A stretch of DNA of 64,000 nucleotides, from contig CP012816.1 of NCBI GenBank assembly GCA_001936135.1, positions 4,213,501 to 4,277,500 on the forward strand, given 5' to 3'. This stretch comes from Saccharomycopsis fibuligera x Saccharomycopsis cf. fibuligera (taxonomy: Eukaryota; Ascomycota; Saccharomycetes; Ascoideales; Saccharomycopsidaceae). A program made the position numbers and the translations under genes. Positions within the stretch are counted from its first letter, which is position 1. Each line of letters begins with the position of its first letter. This document shows positions 38,478 through 48,640 of this stretch, piece by piece. The notes below the pieces were generated by a model. That model worked only from the letters and a program-made list of their open reading frames with translations. It ran no database searches and was not told the DNA's origin.

Positions 38478-41400
38478 ATGCCAAGAAGTCATGACAAGTC
38501 AATGAAGCTTTCTCGAACTCGGTCTAATTCCTTGACCAGACGGAATTCCACCTCTTCCAACGCCTCCAGAGGCAATTTGTACTTGGATGAAAACGATACG
38601 GAAATCTTTTCCGGAGTGGGTTCAGAGATTGTCCCTTCGTCTATAGTAACTTTCCATCATTTGCACAATTTCGAAGATAGCTCTTCTGAGGATGAAAATG
38701 ATGATGTTGTTCCTATACAAGAGGAAGAGACTGAGTACGCTATTGCTACACAAGATGATTCTCGCAGTGCCAAAAATGCTAGCACTTCACATTCAAGTGG
38801 CAAACATCATCAGAATCAGCAAAACTGGTCTGAAGATGGCCAAATGAGAAATTCTTTAGTTCTCAATAAAATGGACTCAAACATTTCTGTCAGATCGAGA
38901 AACAACTCCCTTGAGTCAAATGCAAGACCAAATTTCAAATTCTTTACTTCGGATGAAATTGAGAATGCTCAAGGCGTCTCTTCCACTTTGGACGACCCTT
39001 TAGTCGATTATGATACAGACTGGAATGTAGGTCCTACATATATCAATATTGACAAAGATGATACTGCTCAGCTCATTGCTGCTGGTGAGTTTCACGGTCC
39101 TGATGCATCGATTAATGCACGCAGATACAGCCAGCATGCAGATACTGCCACAACTAGCGAATCAAACGATAATGATATATACCGGGGTGAAGCCACATAT
39201 CGAACAAGATTGTTGAGCGATGCTTCAGAACATGAAAATTACGTAATTCTGGATATAGACTCTAGTGCATCTGTCCATCATACCGCACCAAAAAAAATAA
39301 TTCACAATCAAAACTTTTTCCCAAACTCCAAAGTTCATTTTCAAAGATTTTATATCGCAGAAGAGGATTTGATTATTGGTATAGCAGGCTATAAAACCTC
39401 CAAAATTGGGTTATTTTGTTTTTACTTGATAAATGTACTTACCCTTGGTATAAGTTACCTAATACTTAGATGGCTTCCAAGATATAGAATCAATTTTTAC
39501 GGAAAGCGTGAAAATTTGGGAAATTGTGATTGGGTGGTAATTGAAAACGAATACGGTGAGTTGGATATTATTGAAATTAATAAAGAATGGTTCAACAGAG
39601 ATTTAAGTACTATTTTTAATTTGAAAACTAAGAAATCAAACACTGACGATGCTATTGTTGACAGTCTTGACGAGGATGTCAAAATACCTGTGATTTTGTC
39701 TTTTGAATACAGATACTTGAAGTTGATTTACAACCCAATAGAAGACATTTACACCACCAACACTAACTGGGTAGATAAGTCACATTGGTCGTCAACACAT
39801 AGAATCCGTCATGGTTTGCATGAATATGATATAGAAGACCGCAAATTGATTTTTGGTAATAATTCTCTTGATTTAAAAGAAAGCTCTATCGGAGAGTTAC
39901 TTATTAAAGAAGTTTTACATCCGTTTTACATTTTCCAAATATTTTCTATAATTTTGTGGCTTTTGGATAACTATTTTTATTATGCATTCTGCATTTTCTT
40001 TATCTCCATTGTATCAGTCGTTCAATCATTGATTGAAACAAAGCAAACCATGCAAAAGTTAAAAGAAATTTCCAAGCTTAACAGTTACCCATATGTTAGA
40101 ATCAAAAGGAATGGATTCTGGAAAGAGGTTCCTTTAGAAGAATTAGTACCTGGTGATTTGTATGAATTATCTGATCCAAACTTGTCTAGTATTCCATGTG
40201 ACTCTGTGTTAATATCCGGTGATTGTATTATAAATGAATCTATGTTAACTGGTGAATCCGTTCCCGTTTCTAAGGTCCCAATTGCAGATGAATGTTTAAA
40301 GAAAAACTTGGTGAATGTTGATTCGCCATTTGTGACAAAAAATCAAATATCTGGGTCATTATCCAAGTCATATCTTTTTAGTGGTACCAAAATCATTAGA
40401 GTCAGAAGATCACAAGGTAACAGTAATGATACAAGTGATGTTAGCAGTATGAACAGTGGTAACACGAGTATCAATAATGAGCCGGCATTAGCATTAGTGG
40501 TAAAAATTGGATTTTCTACCACCAAAGGTCAACTTTTGAGATCAATGTTGTTTCCTAAACCAACTGGTTTCAAGTTTTACAAAGATGCATTCAAGTATAT
40601 TGGATTTATGGGATTAGTAGCTGCTTGTGGTTTTGTCTATTCTATTCATAATTTCTTGAAATTGGAGTTGAGTACCAGTATTATCGTCTTAAGAGCTTTT
40701 GATATTATAACCATTGTTGTTCCCCCAGCTTTGCCTGCCACCTTGACTATTGGTACTAATTTTGCTGTTAATAGATTGAAAGCCTCAAAAATTTTTTGTA
40801 TTAGTCCTTCTAAGGTCAATATTGGGGGAAAAGTGGATGTTTTTTGTTTTGATAAAACGGGTACATTAACAGAGGATGGGCTTGATATTTTGGGTATTCA
40901 CATTGCTCAACAATCATTCGAAAGAAATATTAAAGAATTTGGCGGCTTAACTAGAGATTTGAATTGTATATTAAAAGGATACAATGATTTGTCAGATTTT
41001 TTCAAATCCCCAACACCGATCCTGACGAGCAAAAATAATAGTAAGAAAAAGAAAAACAAGAATAGTAATAAGCGCATAGAAGATGCTAAGGCAAAGAACC
41101 GTGAAGTTTTATTCAATTTTTTGGCTTCGTTGTGTACTTGTCATTCTCTAAGAGTGGTTGATAATGAGTATGTGGGCGATCCTTTGGATTACAAAATGTT
41201 TGAATTCACAAAGTGGGACATTCAAGAGGATTACGAGTATGTCGTTTCCGATCGTAAAACTGTGTATCCTATTGTGGCCAAACCGTCGCTAGACAGCAAT
41301 ATAACTAGCGAAAATGAAGATAACTTTATTGCTATAGTTAAAAGCTTTGAATTTGTACCGCAATTAAGAAGAATGTCAGTGATTGCTAAGTCTTTGACCA

Positions 41401-43091
41401 CGGAGGATAAACAGAATTTGAGCGGATACCAAGTGTTTACTAAAGGAGCTCCAGAGGTTATTTCTGAACTTTGCTTACCAGAAAGTTTACCGGAAAACTA
41501 TGAGGATCTTTTATATCGTTACACTCATGATGGTTATAGAGTTATTGCAATGGCTACTAAGAAACTATCAAGTAATACTAATTCTACCTTAAAGCAAGTG
41601 AACTCTCTTAGTAGATCGTTTGTCGAGTCTGAATTAGAATTTTTAGGTTTTATTATTTTTGAAAACAGATTGAAAGAACAAACAAAGCCAACCCTTGAAA
41701 TTTTGAATCAAGAAGCTGGTATTAGAACTATAATGTGTACTGGTGACAACATTTTAACGGCCATTAGTGTTGCAAAAGAGAGTAATTTGATTTCCAATCA
41801 TAACGCTCACATATTCATACCTAGATTTGCGAATGAATCACTCGACTCTGCTAGCGGTAGCAATTCTAATAACGATTTGGATATTATGTGGGAAGACGTC
41901 AATGATCCGGAAATTGTATTGGATTCTCAAACTTTAATCCCGATTGTAAAAGATGGTGACAATAATGGTTTTACTCAGATAACAGACTACAAGTTAGCTA
42001 TTACTGGTGATATTTTCCGCTACATATTGAAAACTGAAGAACAGCAGCAAGAACAAGATGAAGTACATTCCAAATTTTCCCAGGAATATATTGAAAGATT
42101 ATTAATGTACACCAACATTTATGCAAGAATGTCTCCAGATGAAAAGCATGAACTTGTTGAACAATTACAAAAAATTGATTATACTGTTGGTTTCTGTGGC
42201 GATGGTGCTAATGACTGTGGTGCCTTGAAAGCTGCTGATGTTGGTATTTCTTTATCTGAAGCTGAAGCTTCAGTAGCTGCCCCATTTACTTCTACAAACT
42301 TTGAAATTTCGTGCGTGTTAAATATTATCAAGGAAGGAAGAGCTTCATTAGTAACGAGTTTCAGCTGTTTCAAGTACATGAGTTTATATTCGGCTATCCA
42401 GTTTATTTCTGTCTCTATTCTTTATAAAAAAGGTTCGAATCTCGGTGATTTTCAATTCTTATGGATTGACTTGTTTTTAATTTTACCAATTGCTATTTTC
42501 ATGTCGTGGTCCAAGCCTTATCATAGTATTGTTAAAAAAAAGCCAAGTGCTAATTTGGTGTCTTCAAAAGTGTTGATTCCATTAGTGGGAAATATTGGTA
42601 TCTTATTACTTTTTCAAATCTTTGTATGGAAAGCTGTGCAAACTGAGCCTTGGTATATCCATCCAGTTCCTGGTGGTGACGATGCGGTACAGTCTTCAGA
42701 TAACACTGTATTATTTTTTTTCTCGAACTTTCAATACATTTTGATTGCCATTATCTTAACTCAAGGCCCTCCATATCGTGAATCTTCCATCAAAAATTTA
42801 CCTTTTGTTACTGATATTGCTCTATCGGTTGGATTCTCATGCTTATTGATGCTTGTTAGTTCTGATTCGTGGTTAGGTGATTTGATGCAATTGACTTATT
42901 TGTCACCTGGCTTCAAATTATTCCTTACTATCGTTTCTGTTTTGAATTTGGTGGTATTGTGGTTTGGTGACAAGTACTTGTTTTTGAAACTCAACAGAAT
43001 TTTTGTTAGGTTAGTATACGGTCCTCGCAGAAAATCTAAGAAATTCTTTAAAAGGTTGCTTAGACAATACGAAGAGAGTTATACAGTATAG
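38478..43091 (+). CDS. YPK9: Vacuolar P5B-type ATPase YPK9 (ATP13A2 family)
   Basis: A 1537-residue P-type ATPase of the P5B class. Yeast Ypk9 is a vacuolar protein protecting against manganese and other metals, and the animal homologue exports polyamines from lysosomes. The first 290 residues are a Ser/Asp-rich cytosolic tail. P5B signatures: PPALPATLTIGTNFAVNRLK (the PPALP motif distinguishes P5B from P5A), phosphorylation site FDKTGTLTEDG with Asp792, TGES in the actuator domain, MCTGDN, and hinge GDGANDCGALKAADVGIS. Six transmembrane helices follow the hinge. A Lys/Asn-rich insertion lies at about 850-880. The gene is intact, with no introns. Confidence 0.95.
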   Translation: MPRSHDKSMKLSRTRSNSLTRRNSTSSNASRGNLYLDENDTEIFSGVGSEIVPSSIVTFHHLHNFEDSSSEDENDDVVPIQEEETEYAIATQDDSRSAKNASTSHSSGKHHQNQQNWSEDGQMRNSLVLNKMDSNISVRSRNNSLESNARPNFKFFTSDEIENAQGVSSTLDDPLVDYDTDWNVGPTYINIDKDDTAQLIAAGEFHGPDASINARRYSQHADTATTSESNDNDIYRGEATYRTRLLSDASEHENYVILDIDSSASVHHTAPKKIIHNQNFFPNSKVHFQRFYIAEEDLIIGIAGYKTSKIGLFCFYLINVLTLGISYLILRWLPRYRINFYGKRENLGNCDWVVIENEYGELDIIEINKEWFNRDLSTIFNLKTKKSNTDDAIVDSLDEDVKIPVILSFEYRYLKLIYNPIEDIYTTNTNWVDKSHWSSTHRIRHGLHEYDIEDRKLIFGNNSLDLKESSIGELLIKEVLHPFYIFQIFSIILWLLDNYFYYAFCIFFISIVSVVQSLIETKQTMQKLKEISKLNSYPYVRIKRNGFWKEVPLEELVPGDLYELSDPNLSSIPCDSVLISGDCIINESMLTGESVPVSKVPIADECLKKNLVNVDSPFVTKNQISGSLSKSYLFSGTKIIRVRRSQGNSNDTSDVSSMNSGNTSINNEPALALVVKIGFSTTKGQLLRSMLFPKPTGFKFYKDAFKYIGFMGLVAACGFVYSIHNFLKLELSTSIIVLRAFDIITIVVPPALPATLTIGTNFAVNRLKASKIFCISPSKVNIGGKVDVFCFDKTGTLTEDGLDILGIHIAQQSFERNIKEFGGLTRDLNCILKGYNDLSDFFKSPTPILTSKNNSKKKKNKNSNKRIEDAKAKNREVLFNFLASLCTCHSLRVVDNEYVGDPLDYKMFEFTKWDIQEDYEYVVSDRKTVYPIVAKPSLDSNITSENEDNFIAIVKSFEFVPQLRRMSVIAKSLTTEDKQNLSGYQVFTKGAPEVISELCLPESLPENYEDLLYRYTHDGYRVIAMATKKLSSNTNSTLKQVNSLSRSFVESELEFLGFIIFENRLKEQTKPTLEILNQEAGIRTIMCTGDNILTAISVAKESNLISNHNAHIFIPRFANESLDSASGSNSNNDLDIMWEDVNDPEIVLDSQTLIPIVKDGDNNGFTQITDYKLAITGDIFRYILKTEEQQQEQDEVHSKFSQEYIERLLMYTNIYARMSPDEKHELVEQLQKIDYTVGFCGDGANDCGALKAADVGISLSEAEASVAAPFTSTNFEISCVLNIIKEGRASLVTSFSCFKYMSLYSAIQFISVSILYKKGSNLGDFQFLWIDLFLILPIAIFMSWSKPYHSIVKKKPSANLVSSKVLIPLVGNIGILLLFQIFVWKAVQTEPWYIHPVPGGDDAVQSSDNTVLFFFSNFQYILIAIILTQGPPYRESSIKNLPFVTDIALSVGFSCLLMLVSSDSWLGDLMQLTYLSPGFKLFLTIVSVLNLVVLWFGDKYLFLKLNRIFVRLVYGPRRKSKKFFKRLLRQYEESYTV

Positions 43092-43419
43092 TTATTGCAG
43101 CTGCTGTCGCTTGAAGAACTTTTGGCAGTTTCTCGTATTTTCTTTTTCTTTTTACTTTTTATTTGTTGTTTTTGCCTTTGTGGTATAAGTGGAATTCATC
43201 CCAATATAGCGATTTCTTTTTACGAAATTTCACTTACGGTAGTACATCAACTCGTATTCGGTTCATTTTAGTCGAAGCTAAAACAGCCTTTTTTCTCAAA
43301 TTCAAAAGTAAAATATCAGTACTTAAAAGCTATCAAGTCAATAGATTTGACAAATGGAGTTTCAGTGATACATCACAGAAAACAAGGCGACCAAAATGTA
43401 TACAGTCTAACTAGTAGCT
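43092..43419. other. Convergent 3' region, YPK9 / NIT3
   Basis: A 328-bp gap; T-rich just after YPK9. An 83-codon frame here has no recognisable features. Confidence 0.5.
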
Positions 43420-44373
43420 TTAGATGGATGACACTTTAGCTCCCTCGGCAACATTTTTATAAATGTCAAATCTTCTTTGGTTGTTCACAGGAATACCAGC
43501 TCTTACTTTTGATATCAATTCTGCGTCCAACTCTGCGTAAATTATTTCATCGCCTTCTCCAGCTTCAGCAATGATCTTGCCGTATGGATCAACAACTAAA
43601 GAGTGACCGTAAGCATGGTATCCGGAGCTTGTGTCTCTGGAAGGCGAGCACACAATGGTATATAATTGATTGTCAACTGCTCTTGCTCTAGCAAGCAAAT
43701 GCCAGTGCAATGGGCCGGTAGTAGTGTTGAAAGCCCCCGGATAAATCATGGCGAAAGCATTGTTTGGTGCTCTAGCAGCAATTTGGGCAAGCTCAGGAAA
43801 TCTGATATCGTAGCAAATACCCAAACCGACATTACCGAACCCAGACAAATTGTAAACGGATGCTTTGTCACCACCAGTCAAGGTAATTGATTCTTTGAAA
43901 GTGATGCCACCAGGGATGTCAATATCAAAAAGATGAGCTTTTCTATGCTTGCCAATAATATCACCATTCGGGCCGAAAGTCACTGAAGTGTTATATATTT
44001 TGTTGTCACCCTTATCGAGCTCAGGAATAGAGCCACCAACAAGGAATATCTGTTGTTCTTTAGCAATGGAGGATAAAAATTTGGTTGTCTCACCATCTGG
44101 AATGGTCTCTGCATAGTTACTAAACTCAGAAACAGCGTATGGTGAATTGAAGCATTCTGGCAAAACGACGAGATCAAGTTTCTTCTTTGACTCACTAATA
44201 GCTTTTAAAATGTGGGTCTTGAAATGGTTCAAGTTCTTTGCTTTGTCAAACCCAGCAGACAACTGAATTAAGGCGACATTGAGGTTTTTTTTTAAAGGAT
44301 TTCCAATGGCAGACATTTTGAAAATTTTCTGGCTGGATGGTTGAAGTGGTATGCTATCAGAGGTGGCTCCCAT
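43420..44373 (-). CDS. NIT3: Omega-amidase / nitrilase-like NIT3
   Basis: A nitrilase-superfamily amidase. The Nit2-type yeast Nit3 repairs deaminated glutathione and hydrolyses alpha-ketoglutaramate. The Glu-Lys-Cys triad is complete: Glu73 in LPECFNSPYA, Lys145 in HRKAHLFDIDIPGG, and Cys187 in GICYDIRFPE. RARAVDNQLY and AYGHSLVVDP are also family blocks. The first Met gives 317 residues. Met20 (SAIGNPLKK) is the likely start of the conserved protein, and the 19-residue leader might be a weak mitochondrial presequence. It is divergent from IMO32. Confidence 0.93.
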   Translation of the reverse strand: MGATSDSIPLQPSSQKIFKMSAIGNPLKKNLNVALIQLSAGFDKAKNLNHFKTHILKAISESKKKLDLVVLPECFNSPYAVSEFSNYAETIPDGETTKFLSSIAKEQQIFLVGGSIPELDKGDNKIYNTSVTFGPNGDIIGKHRKAHLFDIDIPGGITFKESITLTGGDKASVYNLSGFGNVGLGICYDIRFPELAQIAARAPNNAFAMIYPGAFNTTTGPLHWHLLARARAVDNQLYTIVCSPSRDTSSGYHAYGHSLVVDPYGKIIAEAGEGDEIIYAELDAELISKVRAGIPVNNQRRFDIYKNVAEGAKVSSI

Positions 44374-44617
44374 ATAAATCGCAATTTCAGAAGGATATCA
44401 TTATATTAGAAAGCCACTTCTGAGGTACTCGCAGCCTTGGTTTGTAGGCTGCGGTGATATCGCGTGATATCTATACCATAGGGATGGGTTTCACAGTTTC
44501 TCCGAAACCTCCAGCTAAAAGGCAATATACGTGAACTGCCCTTATTTATTAATGTATTTTCATAGTCAGTATCGTAATAGTATAAACGGACACATCTCAA
44601 CGACTATAGGCAAAGTG
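44374..44617. promoter_or_regulatory. Divergent promoter NIT3 / IMO32
   Basis: A 244-bp gap between the starts of NIT3 and IMO32. It includes a GATATC-GCG-GATATC palindromic patch (about 44455-44471). No named factor site was recognised. Confidence 0.4.
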
Positions 44618-45677
44618 ATGCAAAGCATAAAGGTATTGAGATACACACATCCTTCATTGGTAAGGGCAGTACATACTACAAAAGCAGCCCATTTAAAGCC
44701 ATTGCCCACGAAGGTTCCAGTACATTTAGAATATGACCTCCACCTACCACAGGGCTTACCTTCTACTCATAAAGACCCCTTGATCTTGCTTCATGGGCTC
44801 TTTGGAAGCAAACAGAATTATAAGTCAGTAGGAAAGTAAGTCATTTCTTTATATATATATGCCAATTCCGTGCATCATAAATTGTCTTATTCCTTGGCAA
44901 CCTTGTTACTGACAATTGAATAGACACTTGGCAAAATTGTTGAATTCTCCAGTATATGCCGTGGATTTGAGAAACCACGGTAATAGTCCACATGCTATGC
45001 CATTTGATTACCTATCAATGACAGCCGATGTGAAGAATTTTATTGATGAACAGGATTTGGGGAATGTTACTGTGATTGGTCATTCCATGGGTGCCAAAGT
45101 AGCAATGTGTTTGGCGTTGCTACATCAAGACTTAGTCGGTCGGCTTGTTGCAGTAGATAACTCGCCCGTCTCTAAACCTTTAGGATTGAATTTCACCAAA
45201 GACCTTGAAGGAATGTGTGCTTTGGAAAACTCGAAAAGTGTTTTAAAGACAGAGAAAAGATGGAGAGAAAAAGGTCTCAAATTTTTAGAGCAGTATGAGC
45301 AAGATGCTTCTGTAAGACTATTTTTGATCAGTAACTTAGTCAATAAAATAACAAAATTCAACTACAGTGATCATGGTGGAATTGATTATGGAGACGAATT
45401 TGCCCATTTTAGAATACCAGTCAATCATTTATCTCAAGTTGGATTGAAAAGCATAGGTGATTTTCCTTTAAAAGAGCTAAAATCCTTGAAATTCTGTCGA
45501 CCTTCATTATTTTTGAAAGCACGTCACTCAGAGTTTATCAATGAGTCTACGGTATCGCTGATTTATCACTTCTTTCCACGAACAACTTTAAAGACATTTG
45601 ACACAAATCATTGGTTGATCAGTGCGCAACCAGAAAAATTTATCAACACGGTACGCGATTTCATCAAGCTGACTTAA
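44618..45677 (+). CDS. IMO32: Mitochondrial alpha/beta hydrolase IMO32 (ABHD11-like), two exons
   Basis: A predicted mitochondrial serine hydrolase of 323 residues after splicing (S. cerevisiae Imo32 342). Exons are 44618-44835 and 44924-45677. The 88-nt intron has donor GTAAGT, a TACTGAC branch point at 44907-44913 and acceptor TAG. The joined frame reads NYKSVGK-HLAKLLNSPVYA without interruption, a conserved ABHD11 stretch. The N terminus (VLRYTHPSLVRAVHTTK) is a presequence. Hydrolase features are LILLHGLFGSKQNY, DLRNHGNSPH, the nucleophile elbow GHSMGAK with Ser127, and a C-terminal DTNHWL with the catalytic His. Met upstream at 44531 is open but precedes the natural presequence. Confidence 0.92.
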
Positions 45678-45890
45678 AAATTTTCTCTCATTGCATGTTT
45701 TTTTAAGCTTCACAAGCTCAAAAAGTAGAATGATGTAATATAATATAATATATAATATAATATAAGCGAGAAACATTATTATATATATATATATATATAA
45801 CCCAACAAAAAGATTGTAACTAAGGTTAACGTGTTCTAAATGTAATAAAAGAAAAGCAAATAATTAATCATAAAGCATTGCAAAAAGGTA
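45678..45890. repeat. TAATA/AT microsatellites in convergent gap
   Basis: Imperfect TAATA repeats at 45736-45764 and a pure AT run at about 45779-45799 lie between IMO32 and the minus-strand gene at 45891. Confidence 0.8.
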
Positions 45891-46877
45891 TCACGGCATT
45901 AAAAGTTTTCTCTTCGCCTGTCTAATCTCGTGTTCTATAGATTCAATCTCAAAATACTTTTGATCTAGACTGCGTTTGAAGGAAGATTGTAAATTTGATA
46001 TGTTTGAAGTGGCTTCAGGCACGTACTTGGCGACAGTAAGTGAGCTATCCACTTTTTTGTTTTTTTGAAGATTTATTAGTAAAGCTTGACTGATGCGTAG
46101 CTTCTCAATGGCTATCTTTTCAGCAAGAAAAGTAAGTTCTTTAATTTTCAAATTGATAAACTCCATGAGATTATTCTCCTTAAAAAGCTTTAGATTATTA
46201 ATCAATGCAATGATCTTGATTTTGTTTCTCTTGAGATTTTCTATTAGTTCTCTGTGAAGCGTTTCTAATCGGCGGTTTTCTAACTGTATTTCTTTTAAGG
46301 TATTGAACAAAATGTCCTCTGTCTCTTTATTTATCTCAAAATTTTTTATTGTTGTCTCATTAATCGATTTGATAATTTTTTTGTTATTGTTACTATATTT
46401 CGCTAGCTTTTCTGATAATTTATTAAAGTTATTAGATAAAATGAAGAGTTCTATTTTTAAGTTCTCTACATTCTTGGCATCGGTTTGTCCATGAGCTTTA
46501 TAATCCTCCTCAGAGTTTAGTTGTTGTATTTGATTAAGTTGTTGTCTAACTATCTCATGCTCGTTAAAAACTGAGTTTAGTTGGTTGTTCAAAGACTGTA
46601 TTTTAGTGTTGAGATTATTGCTGGATGTCATTAGCTGGATAATGCGGCGCTCTCTTGCTGAAAGCTCAACATCAGCCTCGCTTCTTGCTTTCTTTGCTTC
46701 AGAAATGTTTCTCCTTATGGTTTGTACTCTTCTGGCTTTTTCTTTATGCAATTGGATACGAAAAGCAACAGTCTTTTTTATTCGCAGCTTAATATTCCAA
46801 TATTCTCTTAACACAATAAGTAAAGAAATTGCCACAATCAACGCCAAATAAGACATGGTGAGATGAGATTGACGCAA
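45891..46877 (-). CDS. Unknown membrane-anchored coiled-coil protein
   Basis: A 328-residue protein I do not recognise. The first Met gives MRQSHLTMSYLALIVAIS; Met8 is an equally good start that places the hydrophobic segment (about 9-22, SYLALIVAISLLIVL) at the very N terminus, as an anchor or signal anchor. Basic residues follow (RIKKTVAFRIQLHKEKARR). The rest, about 40-325, is almost entirely predicted coiled coil, rich in Lys, Glu, Asn, Leu and Ile, without Pro. The tail is basic (EIRQAKRKL). Long coiled coils on an N-terminal anchor suggest a tethering or scaffold role, but that is only inference. Confidence 0.75.
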   Translation of the reverse strand: MRQSHLTMSYLALIVAISLLIVLREYWNIKLRIKKTVAFRIQLHKEKARRVQTIRRNISEAKKARSEADVELSARERRIIQLMTSSNNLNTKIQSLNNQLNSVFNEHEIVRQQLNQIQQLNSEEDYKAHGQTDAKNVENLKIELFILSNNFNKLSEKLAKYSNNNKKIIKSINETTIKNFEINKETEDILFNTLKEIQLENRRLETLHRELIENLKRNKIKIIALINNLKLFKENNLMEFINLKIKELTFLAEKIAIEKLRISQALLINLQKNKKVDSSLTVAKYVPEATSNISNLQSSFKRSLDQKYFEIESIEHEIRQAKRKLLMP

Positions 46878-47997
46878 ATATGAGCAGATTCGAGAGGCCG
46901 GATAAGAAAAATGGTGGTTTGTATGAAAGATTGTTTGTGATATATATTATAATATTGTTTTTTTTTTGTCTTAGTGACAACCTTTAATGTCACTTTGTGT
47001 TAACAAAATTTTGCTCTTTAAAGTTGAAATTCAAGAGACTAATTGGTTATCCAGGAATCCTTGTCTATTCGGAGACAGTGAAAAACAAAAAGTTGATAAG
47101 ATGATATTGGTGAAATTTTTATTCGTCAAAGTAAATCATATTGTGAGTACTAAACAATCAATGAAAACAAAACAAATGGTTGGTGCCAAGTGTCGTTTGG
47201 AACTTGGATGTCTAAAAAAACATTGCGAATTATTTTTGCGCGCAAAAGAAAAAAAATAAAGATGGCTAGTCATCGGCAAAAAACAGAAACTGTCAAAGCT
47301 GTACCTTCCTGTTTGGGAAATGCATCGGCAAGTTGATTCAATATACAATGCTATGTCAATTAATGTAAATTCAACCTCTTTGGAGAGCATTTTACAAACA
47401 TATGTGGGAATGCACAAAAGAAAATTCTTAAAGGACAAAATCATATTAATAGTACTGCAGTTTATGATTTTATTTTGTTCTCTCGGATAGCTTCATGTTT
47501 TTGTTCTTAGGTAAAAATGATTGACTAAATTTACAGTTACGGTACCATGAAATAGCCAAGCTTAGGCAAATTTTTATTCCTTGGCTCTTTTGTTTGTTAA
47601 AAAAGCAAAGACTAGCTTTAATTACTATGAAGTCACAAGTTTGCCATTGAAGCATATATGTTTTTTTTTTTTTTTTTTTTTTTTTCTACGGTATATTGTT
47701 GATGTCAAATCGCGAATAGTCCAGATTTCTGGTGCCTGAAGATTTGCGCATACCACCGCATTGCTCAGCCGCTGCGCGCTTCTTTTTTACGGAACCGCCA
47801 CCAAGGCGAATGTACTGGTCACAAAAGATGGTGCTGTTGCAGAAAGAATGCGGCGCTGTACCAGTTGATGATATATTAGCTGATATCGGTTACTTCAAAG
47901 TATATTATAAAGCTTTTGTCTTTCACCATAAATTTTCAGTATTAAGATTTAACTCTAGCTGAGTTTAATTGGCCTCTTTTTCTGAGATCCGAACAAA
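46878..47997. other. Gene-poor region, first part
   Basis: About 1.1 kb of AT-rich DNA. It has short open frames of 60-102 codons without domain features, a T-rich tract at about 47660-47685 and a short GC-richer patch at 47740-47860. I call no gene here. Confidence 0.5.
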
Positions 47998-48640
47998 ATG
48001 AATGCTTACTGCAAAAACATAACCCCCCAATATCCGATAAGCAAAAAAAAACAAAACAAAAAAAAGCAAAGCAAAAATCACAAAATGCCCAATGTTGAGA
48101 AGCAACTAAAACAAATGGAACACTTGATGCTGAATTTGGTTGTTTCCAGGCGCCATATTAATGCACCTCACGTGCAGCTACCTTCTATAGTGGTTATCGA
48201 TTTTGACAGTAATGAAGCTAATATTGAACTACAAAAAATTGGGTCAAGTTTATAAGTTTCAGAGAGGACCCCCTTTTTGTGTACAATATATACACCTTAT
48301 ACTTGCCGTGTTTAGAATGTGTCAAATTCAATAGTCTGCCAATTAACAATCTAAACTACAATGCCATTTTACTCTTTTTCAAAACCCAATCTACTAAGTT
48401 TCTCTTGTCAACACGACTAAAGAGAACCTACGAGGAACACGTTGAAGATCTTCACTATTAAGAACCGCAAATACTGGTATATTTTATGGTTCGGCCTTTA
48501 CAAGCACTTTCTACAAGAACCTTTTTTAGCATGGTGTCCCGAGGATCAGAGAAAAACTTTCCTATTAGTAAATCTATTTCTAGATAGTACATTGAGACGT
48601 TTCTTTACCTCTGAAATAATAAATTATAAAAGATTGTAAC
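47998..48640 (+). pseudogene. Possible zinc-cluster transcription factor relic
   Basis: Short successive frames together resemble a worn zinc-cluster factor. The 85-codon frame at 47998 starts NAYCKNITPQYPISKKKQ (like the second half of a Zn2Cys6 cluster with its basic linker) and continues VEKQLKQMEHLMLNL, typical of the coiled coil after the cluster. A second frame at 48279-48461 reads LPINNLNYNAILLFFKTQ and KRTYEEHVEDL, resembling the start of the fungal-specific factor domain. A third at 48442-48639 (FLAWCPEDQRKTFLLVNLFL) may be a later part. The frames are offset from each other and no complete cluster is present. This is pattern resemblance only. Confidence 0.3.
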
